DNA from: Vulcanimicrobiota bacterium
GTDB lineage: Bacteria > Vulcanimicrobiota > Xenobia > Xenobiales > JADMJV01
Length of the DNA: 53,209 nt
Reading direction: 5' to 3'
NCBI GenBank assembly: GCA_023447635.1
Contig: JAEXNA010000011.1
Span: 1 to 53,209 of the forward strand
Numbering within the stretch: position 1 is the stretch's first letter; each line of letters starts with the position of its first letter. The position numbers were made by a program, and so were the translations under genes. Below, piece by piece: positions 1-6,828 of the stretch. The notes under the pieces are model-generated. The model was not told where the DNA came from. It saw nothing but the letters and a program-made list of their open reading frames with translations, and searched no databases.

Positions 1-25
1 GAGCCAGGATCAAACTCTCCGTCTG
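1..25 (-). rRNA. rrs: 16S ribosomal RNA, 5' end only
   Basis: The first bases are the reverse complement of the universal 27F site (AGAGTTTGATCCTGGCTC), which lies at the very 5' end of 16S rRNA. The gene therefore runs leftward out of the window and only about 25 nt are present. The 5' end is placed near position 25 by alignment to E. coli numbering and could be off by a few bases. The fragment is too short for taxonomic placement. Confidence 0.95.
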
Positions 26-202
26 ATTTGGCTTGAGACAATCAAGGCGCTAAACCCTGACCATCTTTCAGTTTGTCGGTCTCGAATCAACGAGCCGACG
101 CAATTTACAATCACAGCACCGAAGTGCGTGAATGTCAGTTGCTCCGCATAAAATTGGCATTTGGTGCACGAATCATAAAGATTCGTGCTCGTCATCATTA
201 TC

Positions 203-218
203 CAGTTGTCAAAGACCG
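203..218 (-). promoter_or_regulatory. boxA-like antitermination site in rRNA leader
   Basis: Read on the minus strand this is CGGTCTTTGACAACTG. It resembles the boxA element (core TCTTTNA) that loads NusB/S10 antitermination factors in bacterial rRNA leaders. It lies about 180 nt upstream of the 16S 5' end and about 60 nt downstream of the predicted transcription start, the expected arrangement. The call rests on sequence similarity and position. Confidence 0.65.
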
Positions 219-286
219 CTGCCGCGAGGAACTTGATTCCTCTTGGCGTTGCGTCCGAGGGGCGAGTGCCCGTCGGCGTAGGTAGG

Positions 287-315
287 ACTATAGCGACCGC
301 CCCCAGGGGTGTCAA
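287..315 (-). promoter_or_regulatory. sigma-70 type rRNA promoter
   Basis: On the minus strand a perfect -35 hexamer TTGACA (310-315) is separated by exactly 17 bp from TATAGT (287-292). Transcription would start near 280 and give a leader of about 250 nt before 16S. This is the best consensus promoter in the window, as expected for an rRNA operon. Confidence 0.85.
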
Positions 316-566
316 CCCTCAAATTTGTCTTTTTTGTTACCGCCTCGTCAGGCCCCCAAACCCGCATCAAATCTAGGTTCCAGCACACTCGACGAGCCCT
401 CTGCCCAGCGTTCCGACGAAAAGAAAGTTATCCACAGGCTGCGGCTCCGACTCCAGCGCACCGCCCTCCCCTCTCCCCTTCTTCTGGCTCACCCGAGCCC
501 TCTTAGCCGGCCCTCTGGCGCTCTCCCCGGCAGGTGGGGCCTGAAGCTCAAGGGAACCGATCCCCT
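316..566. other. Intergenic region between rRNA promoter and hemB, with one DnaA box
   Basis: No convincing gene is seen in these 251 bases; the short open frames here are low-complexity Pro/Arg/Ser translations. The notable element is a perfect consensus DnaA box TTATCCACA at 428-436. The region must also carry the hemB promoter, but no clear -35/-10 pair was recognised for it. T-rich sequence at 326-337 lies just upstream of the rRNA promoter and could serve as an UP element on the minus strand. Confidence 0.5.
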
Positions 567-1547
567 ATGTTTTTCCCTCAATATAGACCGCGCCGTCTGA
601 GAACAAGCCAGACCCTGCGCGATATGGTCCGCGAGACCGTGCTGACCCCCAACGACTTCGTACTCCCCCTCTTCCTGGTTCCCGGCAAGAGTGTGCAGAA
701 CCCCATCTCCTCCTTACCCGGAGTCTTCCATCTCTCCGTCGATATGGTGGTGCCTTACCTGAAACCGCTGGTCGACCTGGGTCTGCGCTCGGTCATCCTC
801 TTCGGACTGCCGGAACACAAGGATGAAGACGGCAGCTCGGCCTGGGATGCGGAAGGCCCCGTGCAGCGCGGTATCGCCGCCGTCAAGGAAGCGTTCCCTC
901 AGATGCTGGTGATGACCGATGTCTGTCTCTGCCAGTACACCTCGCACGGTCACTGCGGCGACCTGCACGCGGACGGCAAAGTCGCCAACGACACTTCCAT
1001 CGAACGCCTGGCCCTGGTCGCCCTGTCTCACGCTATCGCCGGTGCCGACATCGTGGCGCCGTCGGACATGATGGACGGACGAGTCTGGGCCATCCGGGAA
1101 ACTCTAGAGAGAGCCGGCTACCAGGACGTGGCCATCATCAGCTATGCGGTCAAATACGCCTCGGCGTTTTACGGTCCGTTCCGGGAAGCGGCGGACTCGA
1201 AGCCGGCTGCAGGCGACCGGAAAAGCTACCAGATGGACCCCGCCAACCGCCGCGAAGCGATGCGGGAAGCCCGCCTGGACATCCACGAAGGCGCCGACAT
1301 GCTCATGGTCAAGCCGGCCCTATCCTACCTGGACATCATCGCCGACCTTCGACGCGAGACCGACTACCCCATCGCGGCGTACCACGTCTCGGGCGAGTAC
1401 TCGATGGTCAAGGCCGCTGCCGAGCGGGGATGGATCGACGAGAAGGCCGTCACCCTCGAGGTTCTGACCTCGATGAAGCGGGCCGGCGCCGAGCTCATCC
1501 TGACCTACGCCGCCGCTGACGCTTGCCGCTGGCTGAAGGAAGGATGA
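567..1547 (+). CDS. hemB: Porphobilinogen synthase (delta-aminolevulinate dehydratase)
   Basis: HemB condenses two 5-aminolevulinate molecules to porphobilinogen, the first shared step of heme and other tetrapyrrole synthesis, in the cytosol. The 326-residue product has the N-terminal RPRRLR arm, a zinc-site stretch DVCLCQYTSHGHCG with three cysteines, and both active-site lysine motifs (SYAVKYAS and MLMVKPA). The three Cys indicate a zinc-dependent enzyme. The frame is open to an ATG at 534, but family members begin just before the arginine-rich arm, so ATG 567 is chosen; AGGGA (551-555) lies 11 nt upstream. The stop overlaps the next start as ATGA, so the oxidoreductase downstream is probably translationally coupled. 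Confidence 0.95.
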   Translation: MFFPQYRPRRLRTSQTLRDMVRETVLTPNDFVLPLFLVPGKSVQNPISSLPGVFHLSVDMVVPYLKPLVDLGLRSVILFGLPEHKDEDGSSAWDAEGPVQRGIAAVKEAFPQMLVMTDVCLCQYTSHGHCGDLHADGKVANDTSIERLALVALSHAIAGADIVAPSDMMDGRVWAIRETLERAGYQDVAIISYAVKYASAFYGPFREAADSKPAAGDRKSYQMDPANRREAMREARLDIHEGADMLMVKPALSYLDIIADLRRETDYPIAAYHVSGEYSMVKAAAERGWIDEKAVTLEVLTSMKRAGAELILTYAAADACRWLKEG

Positions 1548-2518
1548 GCCGAGTCGCCATCATCGGGGCGGGCGTCGCCGGACTGTCGGCAGCGCGACGG
1601 CTGAAGGAAGGTGGGGTGGAGGCCAGCCTCTTCGAGGCTGGAAGGCGCCCCGGAGGGCGCGCCAGCACTCAGAAGCAGCACGACCGCCAGTTTGACCACG
1701 GCGCTCAGTACCTGACGCCCCATTCCCGACGCTCGGCCGTGCTTTTCTCGGACTGGCGAAAGGCGGGCTGGATCAACCGCTGGCCGGCTCTGGCTTACGA
1801 GCTCCCCGAACGAAAGAAGATCGACAGCAGCTCCTGGCACGTCCCCTCCCCCAGCATGGCGACTCTCACCGAGCGCCTGGGTCAGGGGCTGTCCTGCCAG
1901 ACCAAGTGCACCGTCACTTCTATCGAAGGCCAACCCGGCGAGCGCTACCTGGTCACTAGCAACGAGCAGCGATTGGGCCCTTTCGAAGTTGTCCTGTGCG
2001 CCCTACCGGCCGAAGCGGCCCAGGCGCTGATGACCCCGTTCGCCGAACTGGCGAATCTGGCCGCTCAGGTGACCAGCCGTCCGTGCCTGGCCACCATGGT
2101 CATGTTCGAAGAAGAGGTCATGGTCGACTTCGAAGCGGCCTACCTGTCCGACGGCCCTCTGGCCTGGGTCGTCCGCGACTCTTCCAAGCCGGGTCGCCCC
2201 AAAGGAGAGTGCTGGGTCTTACACGCCACCGAAAGGTGGAGTCGGGAACAGCTATCGACTCCGGCCGAGAAGGTGGCCTCGTTGATGCTCTCGGCTTTTG
2301 CCCAGCTCTCTCCTATCGAGCTTCCCGACGTTTCGTACTGCCGCTCGCACCGCTGGCGTCACGCCCTGCCGGAAGCCCCGCTGGCGCTGCCGTTCTGCTT
2401 TGATGATCAGCTGAAGGTGGGCCTGGCCGGCGACTGGTGCAGCTCGGGGAGCGTCGACGCCACCTACTGGAGCGGTCACGACCTGGCCGAGGCCGTCTTG
2501 CGCTCGCTATCGCCCTAG
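1544..2518 (+). CDS. Renalase-like FAD/NAD(P)-dependent oxidoreductase
   Basis: The 324-residue protein starts with the Rossmann FAD motif GAGVAGLSAARRL (GxGxxG), then the second FAD motif GRRPGGRAST, and the FDHGAQYLT segment typical of renalase-like amine-oxidase-fold proteins. A C-terminal GLAGDWCSSGSVDATYWSG stretch closes the FAD site. It is cytosolic, with no signal peptide. The start ATG at 1544 overlaps the hemB stop and is preceded by GAAGGAAGG; an in-frame ATG at 1523 lies inside hemB and is less likely. The substrate is unknown. Coupling to hemB suggests a redox job near tetrapyrrole metabolism, but protoporphyrinogen oxidase activity cannot be claimed from sequence. Confidence 0.85.
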   Translation: MSRVAIIGAGVAGLSAARRLKEGGVEASLFEAGRRPGGRASTQKQHDRQFDHGAQYLTPHSRRSAVLFSDWRKAGWINRWPALAYELPERKKIDSSSWHVPSPSMATLTERLGQGLSCQTKCTVTSIEGQPGERYLVTSNEQRLGPFEVVLCALPAEAAQALMTPFAELANLAAQVTSRPCLATMVMFEEEVMVDFEAAYLSDGPLAWVVRDSSKPGRPKGECWVLHATERWSREQLSTPAEKVASLMLSAFAQLSPIELPDVSYCRSHRWRHALPEAPLALPFCFDDQLKVGLAGDWCSSGSVDATYWSGHDLAEAVLRSLSP

Positions 2519-2540
2519 CCGCAATACCCTCGACGAAGAG

Positions 2541-2571
2541 AAAAAGCCCCCGAGCTACTCGGGGGCTTTTT
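2541..2571. terminator. Bidirectional intrinsic terminator
   Basis: Perfect 13-bp arms AAAAAGCCCCCGA (2541-2553) and TCGGGGGCTTTTT (2559-2571) enclose a 5-nt loop. A-tract and T-tract flank the GC stem on both strands. It sits between the convergent hemB unit and the Spy-like gene and can serve both. Confidence 0.93.
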
Positions 2572-2579
2572 CTTCTGTT

Positions 2580-3125
2580 CTATCCGGGCTTCTTGTCGCC
2601 GCGATGGCGACCCTTGTGCTTCTCGCGGAACTCGGCTTTCTTGGCTTCCATTTTCGCCTGCTGCTCGGGAGTCAGCACGGCCATGATCTGGCTGTGGATG
2701 TTCTCGCGCTTGCTCTTGATCTGCTCGCGGTAAGATTTCAGCTGCTGCTGCTGGCCCTCGGAGAGGCCGAGCTGAGCCCACTGCTCCTTACGCTGCTCGC
2801 GCGTCATCCGCTCTCCCCCGGCCTTGCGCTGCTCACGCCAGGCTTTCATCTGGGCCTGCTGTTCGGGAGTGAAGGTGGCTTTCATCTGCTCGTGCAGGCT
2901 CTTCATCTCGCCGGCGTTGGACTCTTTGATCGCCTTGATCCGGCTGACCTGGTCGGCGGTCAGACCCAGTTCGGCCTGCATCTTTTCCATCCGCTGAGCG
3001 TGGTTGGCGCCCCGATGTCCAGGGCCGCCTCCCGGGGCGGCGGTGGCCGCTCCACCGAGGGCGAGGGTCGCGACAAGGCCGGCGGTAGCGAGGGCGAGGG
3101 TGAAGCGTTGGGTTTTGAATTTCAT
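2580..3125 (-). CDS. Spy/CpxP-family (LTXXQ) periplasmic protein
   Basis: A 181-residue protein with a clear signal peptide (hydrophobic ALATAGLVATLALGGAATA, cleavage near residue 30), followed by an all-helical, Gln/Lys/Arg-rich domain. It carries repeated LTXXQ-type motifs: LTADQ, FTPEQQ, LSEGQ and LTPEQQ. Spy and CpxP are periplasmic chaperones or stress sensors; CpxP also inhibits its cognate kinase CpxA. The gene lies 75 bp downstream of, and on the same strand as, a kinase/regulator pair, so a feedback role is a reasonable inference. AAGGAAG precedes the ATG at good spacing. It could instead be a metal-resistance LTXXQ protein (CnrR/ZraP type); no His- or Met-rich metal site is obvious. 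Confidence 0.88.
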   Translation of the reverse strand: MKFKTQRFTLALATAGLVATLALGGAATAAPGGGPGHRGANHAQRMEKMQAELGLTADQVSRIKAIKESNAGEMKSLHEQMKATFTPEQQAQMKAWREQRKAGGERMTREQRKEQWAQLGLSEGQQQQLKSYREQIKSKRENIHSQIMAVLTPEQQAKMEAKKAEFREKHKGRHRGDKKPG

Positions 3126-3200
3126 TATCGAGGTCTTCCTTTCGGTCGTTTCTACACCCTTAGACTAACGCGGCTGACTGAAGTCTTGCTTCCCGCATTC

Positions 3201-4604
3201 TTAAGTTTTTTTAAGCAGTACCGTGAAGGTCGTCCCCTGTCCCAGGGTGCTCTCGCAGGACAGCTCTCCTCCGACTTCCTCGACCAGCGCCTGGACGATA
3301 GCCAGCCCCAGACCGAAGCCGCCCTGCTCGCGCGAGCGACCTTCGTCCATCCGATAGAAGCGCTGAAAAAGTTGGGGCAGCTTGTCGGCTGCAATCCCAG
3401 GGCCCCGGTCAACCACCTGCAATCTCAGGCTACCGCCCTTGAGTTCCTGGAGCTTGACCTCGATGGGCTGGCCGCCGGCGTGATTGGCAGCGTTCTCTAC
3501 CAGGTTACGAACGATGCGGGCAAAGGCGTCCGAGTTCACCAGCCAGCTGACGTCGCCGTCGAGTTCGGCGCGAAACTCTTGTTGAGGGAAGAGGACCCTG
3601 AGCGTGGTCAATTGCTCTTCCACCAGGCGGGCCAGCATGCGCTGCTCCCTTTTCCCGGAACGGCGGGCCTGGGCTCGTGATAGGACGAGCAGGTCGGAGA
3701 CCAGCGTCCCCATCCGGCCCGCCTCGGCTTTGGCCACGGACAACGCCTGCTGCCGATCCTCGGGACTCATCTCCGGACGCGACTCGACCAGTTCGAGCAT
3801 GCCGGAAATCGCCGTGAGGGGAGTCTTGAGCTCGTGCGAGGCGTCGGCGACAAAGCGGCGATGGGCCTCCAGAGCGCCTTCCACCCGATACCCCATCTGG
3901 GTGAACGAGTCTTGCAGAGACGACACCTCGGCGATGTTCGACTTATGCAGCTCCTCGAAGCCGTTCACTCCGAGGCTTCCTCCGCCCAGCCGCTCGGACC
4001 AGGCGCGCAGCTCTTCGAGCGGGCCGACAATCTTGCGGACAAGTTGCCGTACCGCCAGCGCCGCCAGCCCCAGCACCAGGGCCATGATCATAATCTGGTA
4101 GTTGACCTGTCGGCGAACGATGCGCAGATAGGGCGACCAGCGACGGGCCACTACAATCTGGTCGTATTCGGGGTAGTCCAGGGTGTGCGAGAGCACCTGC
4201 CAGCGGTCGCCCCGATGCTCGATCAGATGCACTCCGTCGGATAACCCTTCGAAGGTGCGGCCCCAGTCGTCGAGATCGCCCTGGTCCTCATCGCCGAGCA
4301 CCACGTCGCCCTGCTTGAGCAGATAGACTTCCCCGCGGCCCTGGTTGAAACGACGGAAGCCGCGAGAGGCGAAGCCGGGAAGCCGCTCGGTACGCCGCTT
4401 CTTTCCTTCTTCAGGACTCTCGTCCGGACGCGGCGCCAGAAAGCGCTCGACCGGAATGGCCATCGCCTTGAGCTCGTCAGCGCCCGAGCGCCAAAGATAA
4501 CCGCGCGTCATCGTGGCCACGCCAGCGGCAGAGAGAAGAAGCGAAGCAAAAAGGATCAGGACCAGCCCCGCCGTCAGGAGCTTCTGAAGGCCTATCCTTC
4601 CCAC
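3201..4604 (-). CDS. Two-component sensor histidine kinase
   Basis: A 467-residue inner-membrane kinase. It has TM1 at residues 8-30, a periplasmic sensor of about 140 residues, TM2 at about 170-187, a HAMP linker, a HisKA domain with H257 in ADASHELKTPLTA, and a HATPase domain with N-box NLVENAANHA (367-376), G1 DRGPG (399-403) and G2 GFGLGLA (429-435). All catalytic motifs are intact. The GTG start overlaps the end of the response regulator by 13 nt, so the two are translationally coupled. The organisation (sensor, HAMP, HisKA, HATPase) matches the EnvZ/CpxA/BaeS class. The LTXXQ gene downstream suggests an envelope-stress input, though the sensor domain itself is not recognisable. Confidence 0.93.
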   Translation of the reverse strand: MGRIGLQKLLTAGLVLILFASLLLSAAGVATMTRGYLWRSGADELKAMAIPVERFLAPRPDESPEEGKKRRTERLPGFASRGFRRFNQGRGEVYLLKQGDVVLGDEDQGDLDDWGRTFEGLSDGVHLIEHRGDRWQVLSHTLDYPEYDQIVVARRWSPYLRIVRRQVNYQIMIMALVLGLAALAVRQLVRKIVGPLEELRAWSERLGGGSLGVNGFEELHKSNIAEVSSLQDSFTQMGYRVEGALEAHRRFVADASHELKTPLTAISGMLELVESRPEMSPEDRQQALSVAKAEAGRMGTLVSDLLVLSRAQARRSGKREQRMLARLVEEQLTTLRVLFPQQEFRAELDGDVSWLVNSDAFARIVRNLVENAANHAGGQPIEVKLQELKGGSLRLQVVDRGPGIAADKLPQLFQRFYRMDEGRSREQGGFGLGLAIVQALVEEVGGELSCESTLGQGTTFTVLLKKT

Positions 4605-5290
4605 GCGTAACCCACCCCGCGCACGGTGCGGATCATCTTGCGGTTATGATCTCCAAGCTTCTGGCGCAGGGCGCTGACGTGAACTTCCACCGTGTTGGTG
4701 AAACCGTCGAAGTCCGTGCCCCAGAGGTGGTCCACCAGTTCATCCTTCGAGAACACCCGTCCCGTTCTCGAAGCCAGGAACTCGAGCAGTTCGAACTCTT
4801 TAGGGGTCAGCTCCAGCTCCTGCTCGCCCAGAAACACGCGGCGGCGGGAGCGCGAGATCCGAAGGTCGCCCGTCACGATGTCGCCCGAAGTGTCCGGGGC
4901 AGGAGCTCCTGTCTTGGGTCGTCGCAGCAGGGCTCGCACTCGAGCCACCAGCTCCACGAACTGGAACGGCTTGGGCAGATAGTCGTCGGCGCCGTGGTTC
5001 AGCCCCTCGACCCGGTCCTCGACTTCGCCCAGGGCCGACAGCAGGAGGACCGGAATGGACCGAGTCTCCTTGATCTGCGCACACAGGCTCAGGCCGTCGC
5101 CGTCGGGCAGCATCCGGTCGAGCACGACCAGATCGATCTCTTCTTCGGCCAGCTTCTTGCGCGCCTCGGCGCAGCTGGCGGCGGTAACATAGGAAAAACC
5201 TTCGTATTTCAGGCCGAGACCGACATAGTCGAGGATCGACTTCTCGTCGTCGACGACTAGCAGTTTGGCGTTTTGACTGGGATCGCTCAC
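4592..5290 (-). CDS. OmpR/PhoB-family response regulator
   Basis: A 232-residue DNA-binding regulator. The REC domain (residues 9-123) has the acidic pair D14-D15, phosphoacceptor D58 in VVLDRMLPD, S85 in place of the usual Thr, and K107 in LPKPF. A winged-helix effector domain (about 140-230) carries the ELTPKEFELLEFLASRTG and EVHVSALRQKLG segments and ends in the family-typical RTVRGVGYAW. The start is GTG at 5290 with no obvious Shine-Dalgarno sequence. A 14-bp perfect palindrome lies 43 bp upstream and could be an autoregulatory operator. It forms a unit with the kinase it overlaps. Confidence 0.95.
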   Translation of the reverse strand: MSDPSQNAKLLVVDDEKSILDYVGLGLKYEGFSYVTAASCAEARKKLAEEEIDLVVLDRMLPDGDGLSLCAQIKETRSIPVLLLSALGEVEDRVEGLNHGADDYLPKPFQFVELVARVRALLRRPKTGAPAPDTSGDIVTGDLRISRSRRRVFLGEQELELTPKEFELLEFLASRTGRVFSKDELVDHLWGTDFDGFTNTVEVHVSALRQKLGDHNRKMIRTVRGVGYAWEG

Positions 5291-5332
5291 AAGGGAGAAA
5301 TTTCCAACCCTTTTCAGGCTAACCCTCTACCT

Positions 5333-5346
5333 TAAGCATATGCTTA
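5333..5346. promoter_or_regulatory. 14-bp perfect palindrome upstream of response regulator
   Basis: TAAGCATATGCTTA is a perfect dyad. It lies between the divergently ordered ends of the FHA gene and the response regulator start, within the likely promoter region of the regulator-kinase operon. A dimeric transcription factor operator is the natural reading; which protein binds is unknown. Confidence 0.5.
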
Positions 5347-5371
5347 TGAATCCCCACCCTAGGAAGGTGCG

Positions 5372-5716
5372 CTAGACTTTTCGAACCCAGCCGGACTCCA
5401 TCTGAACTTCTAGCGTAGTCTGCCCCAGGCGCACGGTCTGTCCCGGCTGAAGCGTCTCTTCCTGAACCTTGCGGCCGTCCACGAAGGTGTCGTTGGTTCC
5501 CGAGAGGTGCTTCAATTGAGGAGCGCCCGGGTTGGCGAAGCTAAGCTGAGCGTGCGTCCGGCTGACCGTCTTGTCGATCAGCGTCCAGCGCCGACTTTCG
5601 GGCGGGTCGTCCGGTAGAGTGCTCTCGATGCGCCCGATCAGCGTGACCCCGGGCTCGAGAGTGAAAGAGCGACCCAGGTCGGGTCCGTCGGTGACCATAA
5701 AGCTGTACTCAGGCAT
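5372..5716 (-). CDS. FHA domain protein
   Basis: A 114-residue protein that is essentially one forkhead-associated domain. It has the GR of strand 3-4 (LIGRIEST), SRTHAQL, and GTNDTFVDGR in the place of the usual SxNGTFVNG loop. FHA domains bind phosphothreonine peptides. With no other domain, it is probably a cytosolic adaptor for a Ser/Thr kinase; a kinase gene is present at 10732-11877. It follows the NlpC/P60 gene by 33 bp on the same strand and may be co-transcribed. GAAGAGG precedes the ATG. Confidence 0.9.
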   Translation of the reverse strand: MPEYSFMVTDGPDLGRSFTLEPGVTLIGRIESTLPDDPPESRRWTLIDKTVSRTHAQLSFANPGAPQLKHLSGTNDTFVDGRKVQEETLQPGQTVRLGQTTLEVQMESGWVRKV

Positions 5717-5749
5717 AGCCGCGCCTCTTCGCAGCGGGAAAGAACTCTC

Positions 5750-6772
5750 CTACTCCTCGACCGAGAGCCCACCTTCGACCTCGGGAAGCGCCTCGCCCGC
5801 CCAGACCGGAAGCCGCCCCGCCCCGTAGTAGCGAGTGGCGAAGTAAGAATCATCCAAACTGTCCTCGACCACCCCGCGCGAAGACGAGGCGTGAAGGAAG
5901 CGGCGACCGGCCGTGTAGATACCGACGTGGCTCACTCCCGTTCCATCGGTATTGAAAAACACCAGATCGCCGGCCTGCAGTTCGTTCACCTGCACTCGAG
6001 AACACGCTTCGTACTGCGCGTCCGCTAAACGAGGCACCTGATGGCCGCCCAGACGGAACACCTCTTGCACGAAGCCGGAGCAGTCCCAGCCGTTCGGATC
6101 GACCCCTCCCCATTTATAGGGGACGCCCAGGAACTCTCGCCCGACCTCGATCACGCGGTCGGCCGTCTGCGGCTGCCAGGAGCCGATCACCAGTTCTCCG
6201 ACCGGGGCCCAGGCGCGTCGGTTGTCGGGCAGTCGGACTTCGACCCAACTCCCGGTCAAAGCGGGCGCGGGTCGGCGGGGAGCGGCCGAGCCGTACGCCT
6301 CGACCGTGGAAGGAGCCGACACAGCGGTCTCGCTGGCCGTGGCCACCGCGACCGGAGCGGGCTCTGGCGCCGTCCAGGCGGGCTTCTGTGCTCTCGGTAG
6401 CAGCAGCACGTTGCCGGGCAGCAGAGTGTTGTCGGTGAGGTCGTTGGCCTGGCGCAACTGATCCACGCTGATGCCGTAGCCTTTCCCGATGCGCCACAGC
6501 GTCTCGCCCGAACGGACGGTGTGGGTCGGCCAGCGGCGGTCGGGCGCGGGCACCACGATGGTGTCGCCTTCGGACCAACTTGCCCCAGGGTTGGCCTGGC
6601 GAAGCCGCTCTTCGGAAAGTCCGTAAAGCCTGGCCAGAGACACCAGGTCCTCGTCCGCCACCATCACGTGACCGACCGCGCCGCGAGGCAGCGTCGGTCG
6701 AGCATCTTCAGCGGAAGCGGCGGTCCAGAAAAGGGAAGCGGCAAGGGCCGAAGCCAGGGCAAAATGTCTCAC
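5750..6772 (-). CDS. Secreted LysM / NlpC-P60 peptidoglycan endopeptidase
   Basis: A 340-residue exported cell-wall hydrolase. It has a signal peptide (residues 1-21), two LysM-like modules (about 35-75 and 83-126; the second, HTVRSGETLWRIGKGYGIS, is canonical), a Pro/Ala linker, a short SH3-like segment (about 172-198) and a C-terminal NlpC/P60 domain. Catalytic residues are visible: C231 in WDCSGF, H282 in SHVGIY and H294 in FLHAS. It should cleave stem peptides in the periplasm. The GTG start has no Shine-Dalgarno but is preceded by TAAACT and a 6-nt gap, suggesting a leaderless mRNA. The FHA gene follows. Confidence 0.93.
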   Translation of the reverse strand: MRHFALASALAASLFWTAASAEDARPTLPRGAVGHVMVADEDLVSLARLYGLSEERLRQANPGASWSEGDTIVVPAPDRRWPTHTVRSGETLWRIGKGYGISVDQLRQANDLTDNTLLPGNVLLLPRAQKPAWTAPEPAPVAVATASETAVSAPSTVEAYGSAAPRRPAPALTGSWVEVRLPDNRRAWAPVGELVIGSWQPQTADRVIEVGREFLGVPYKWGGVDPNGWDCSGFVQEVFRLGGHQVPRLADAQYEACSRVQVNELQAGDLVFFNTDGTGVSHVGIYTAGRRFLHASSSRGVVEDSLDDSYFATRYYGAGRLPVWAGEALPEVEGGLSVEE

Positions 6773-6778
6773 CTTAGC

Positions 6779-6784
6779 AGTTTA
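6779..6784 (-). promoter_or_regulatory. -10 element for probable leaderless mRNA (NlpC/P60 gene)
   Basis: TAAACT on the minus strand ends exactly 6 nt before the GTG start at 6772. Transcription from it would begin at or next to the start codon. No -35 consensus is visible. Confidence 0.5.
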
Positions 6785-6828
6785 CCCCGTAGCGCGAGCC
6801 CTCCCTGGTGGGAAAGGGCGCAAAGGGC

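Noticed and set aside
10..600. Short open frames upstream of hemB
   Set aside because: They overlap the rRNA leader and promoter, are of low complexity and have no conserved features.
2604..3680. 358-codon plus-strand frame over the Spy-like and kinase genes
   Set aside because: Antisense shadow of two confidently assigned minus-strand genes; Leu/Gly-rich nonsense composition.
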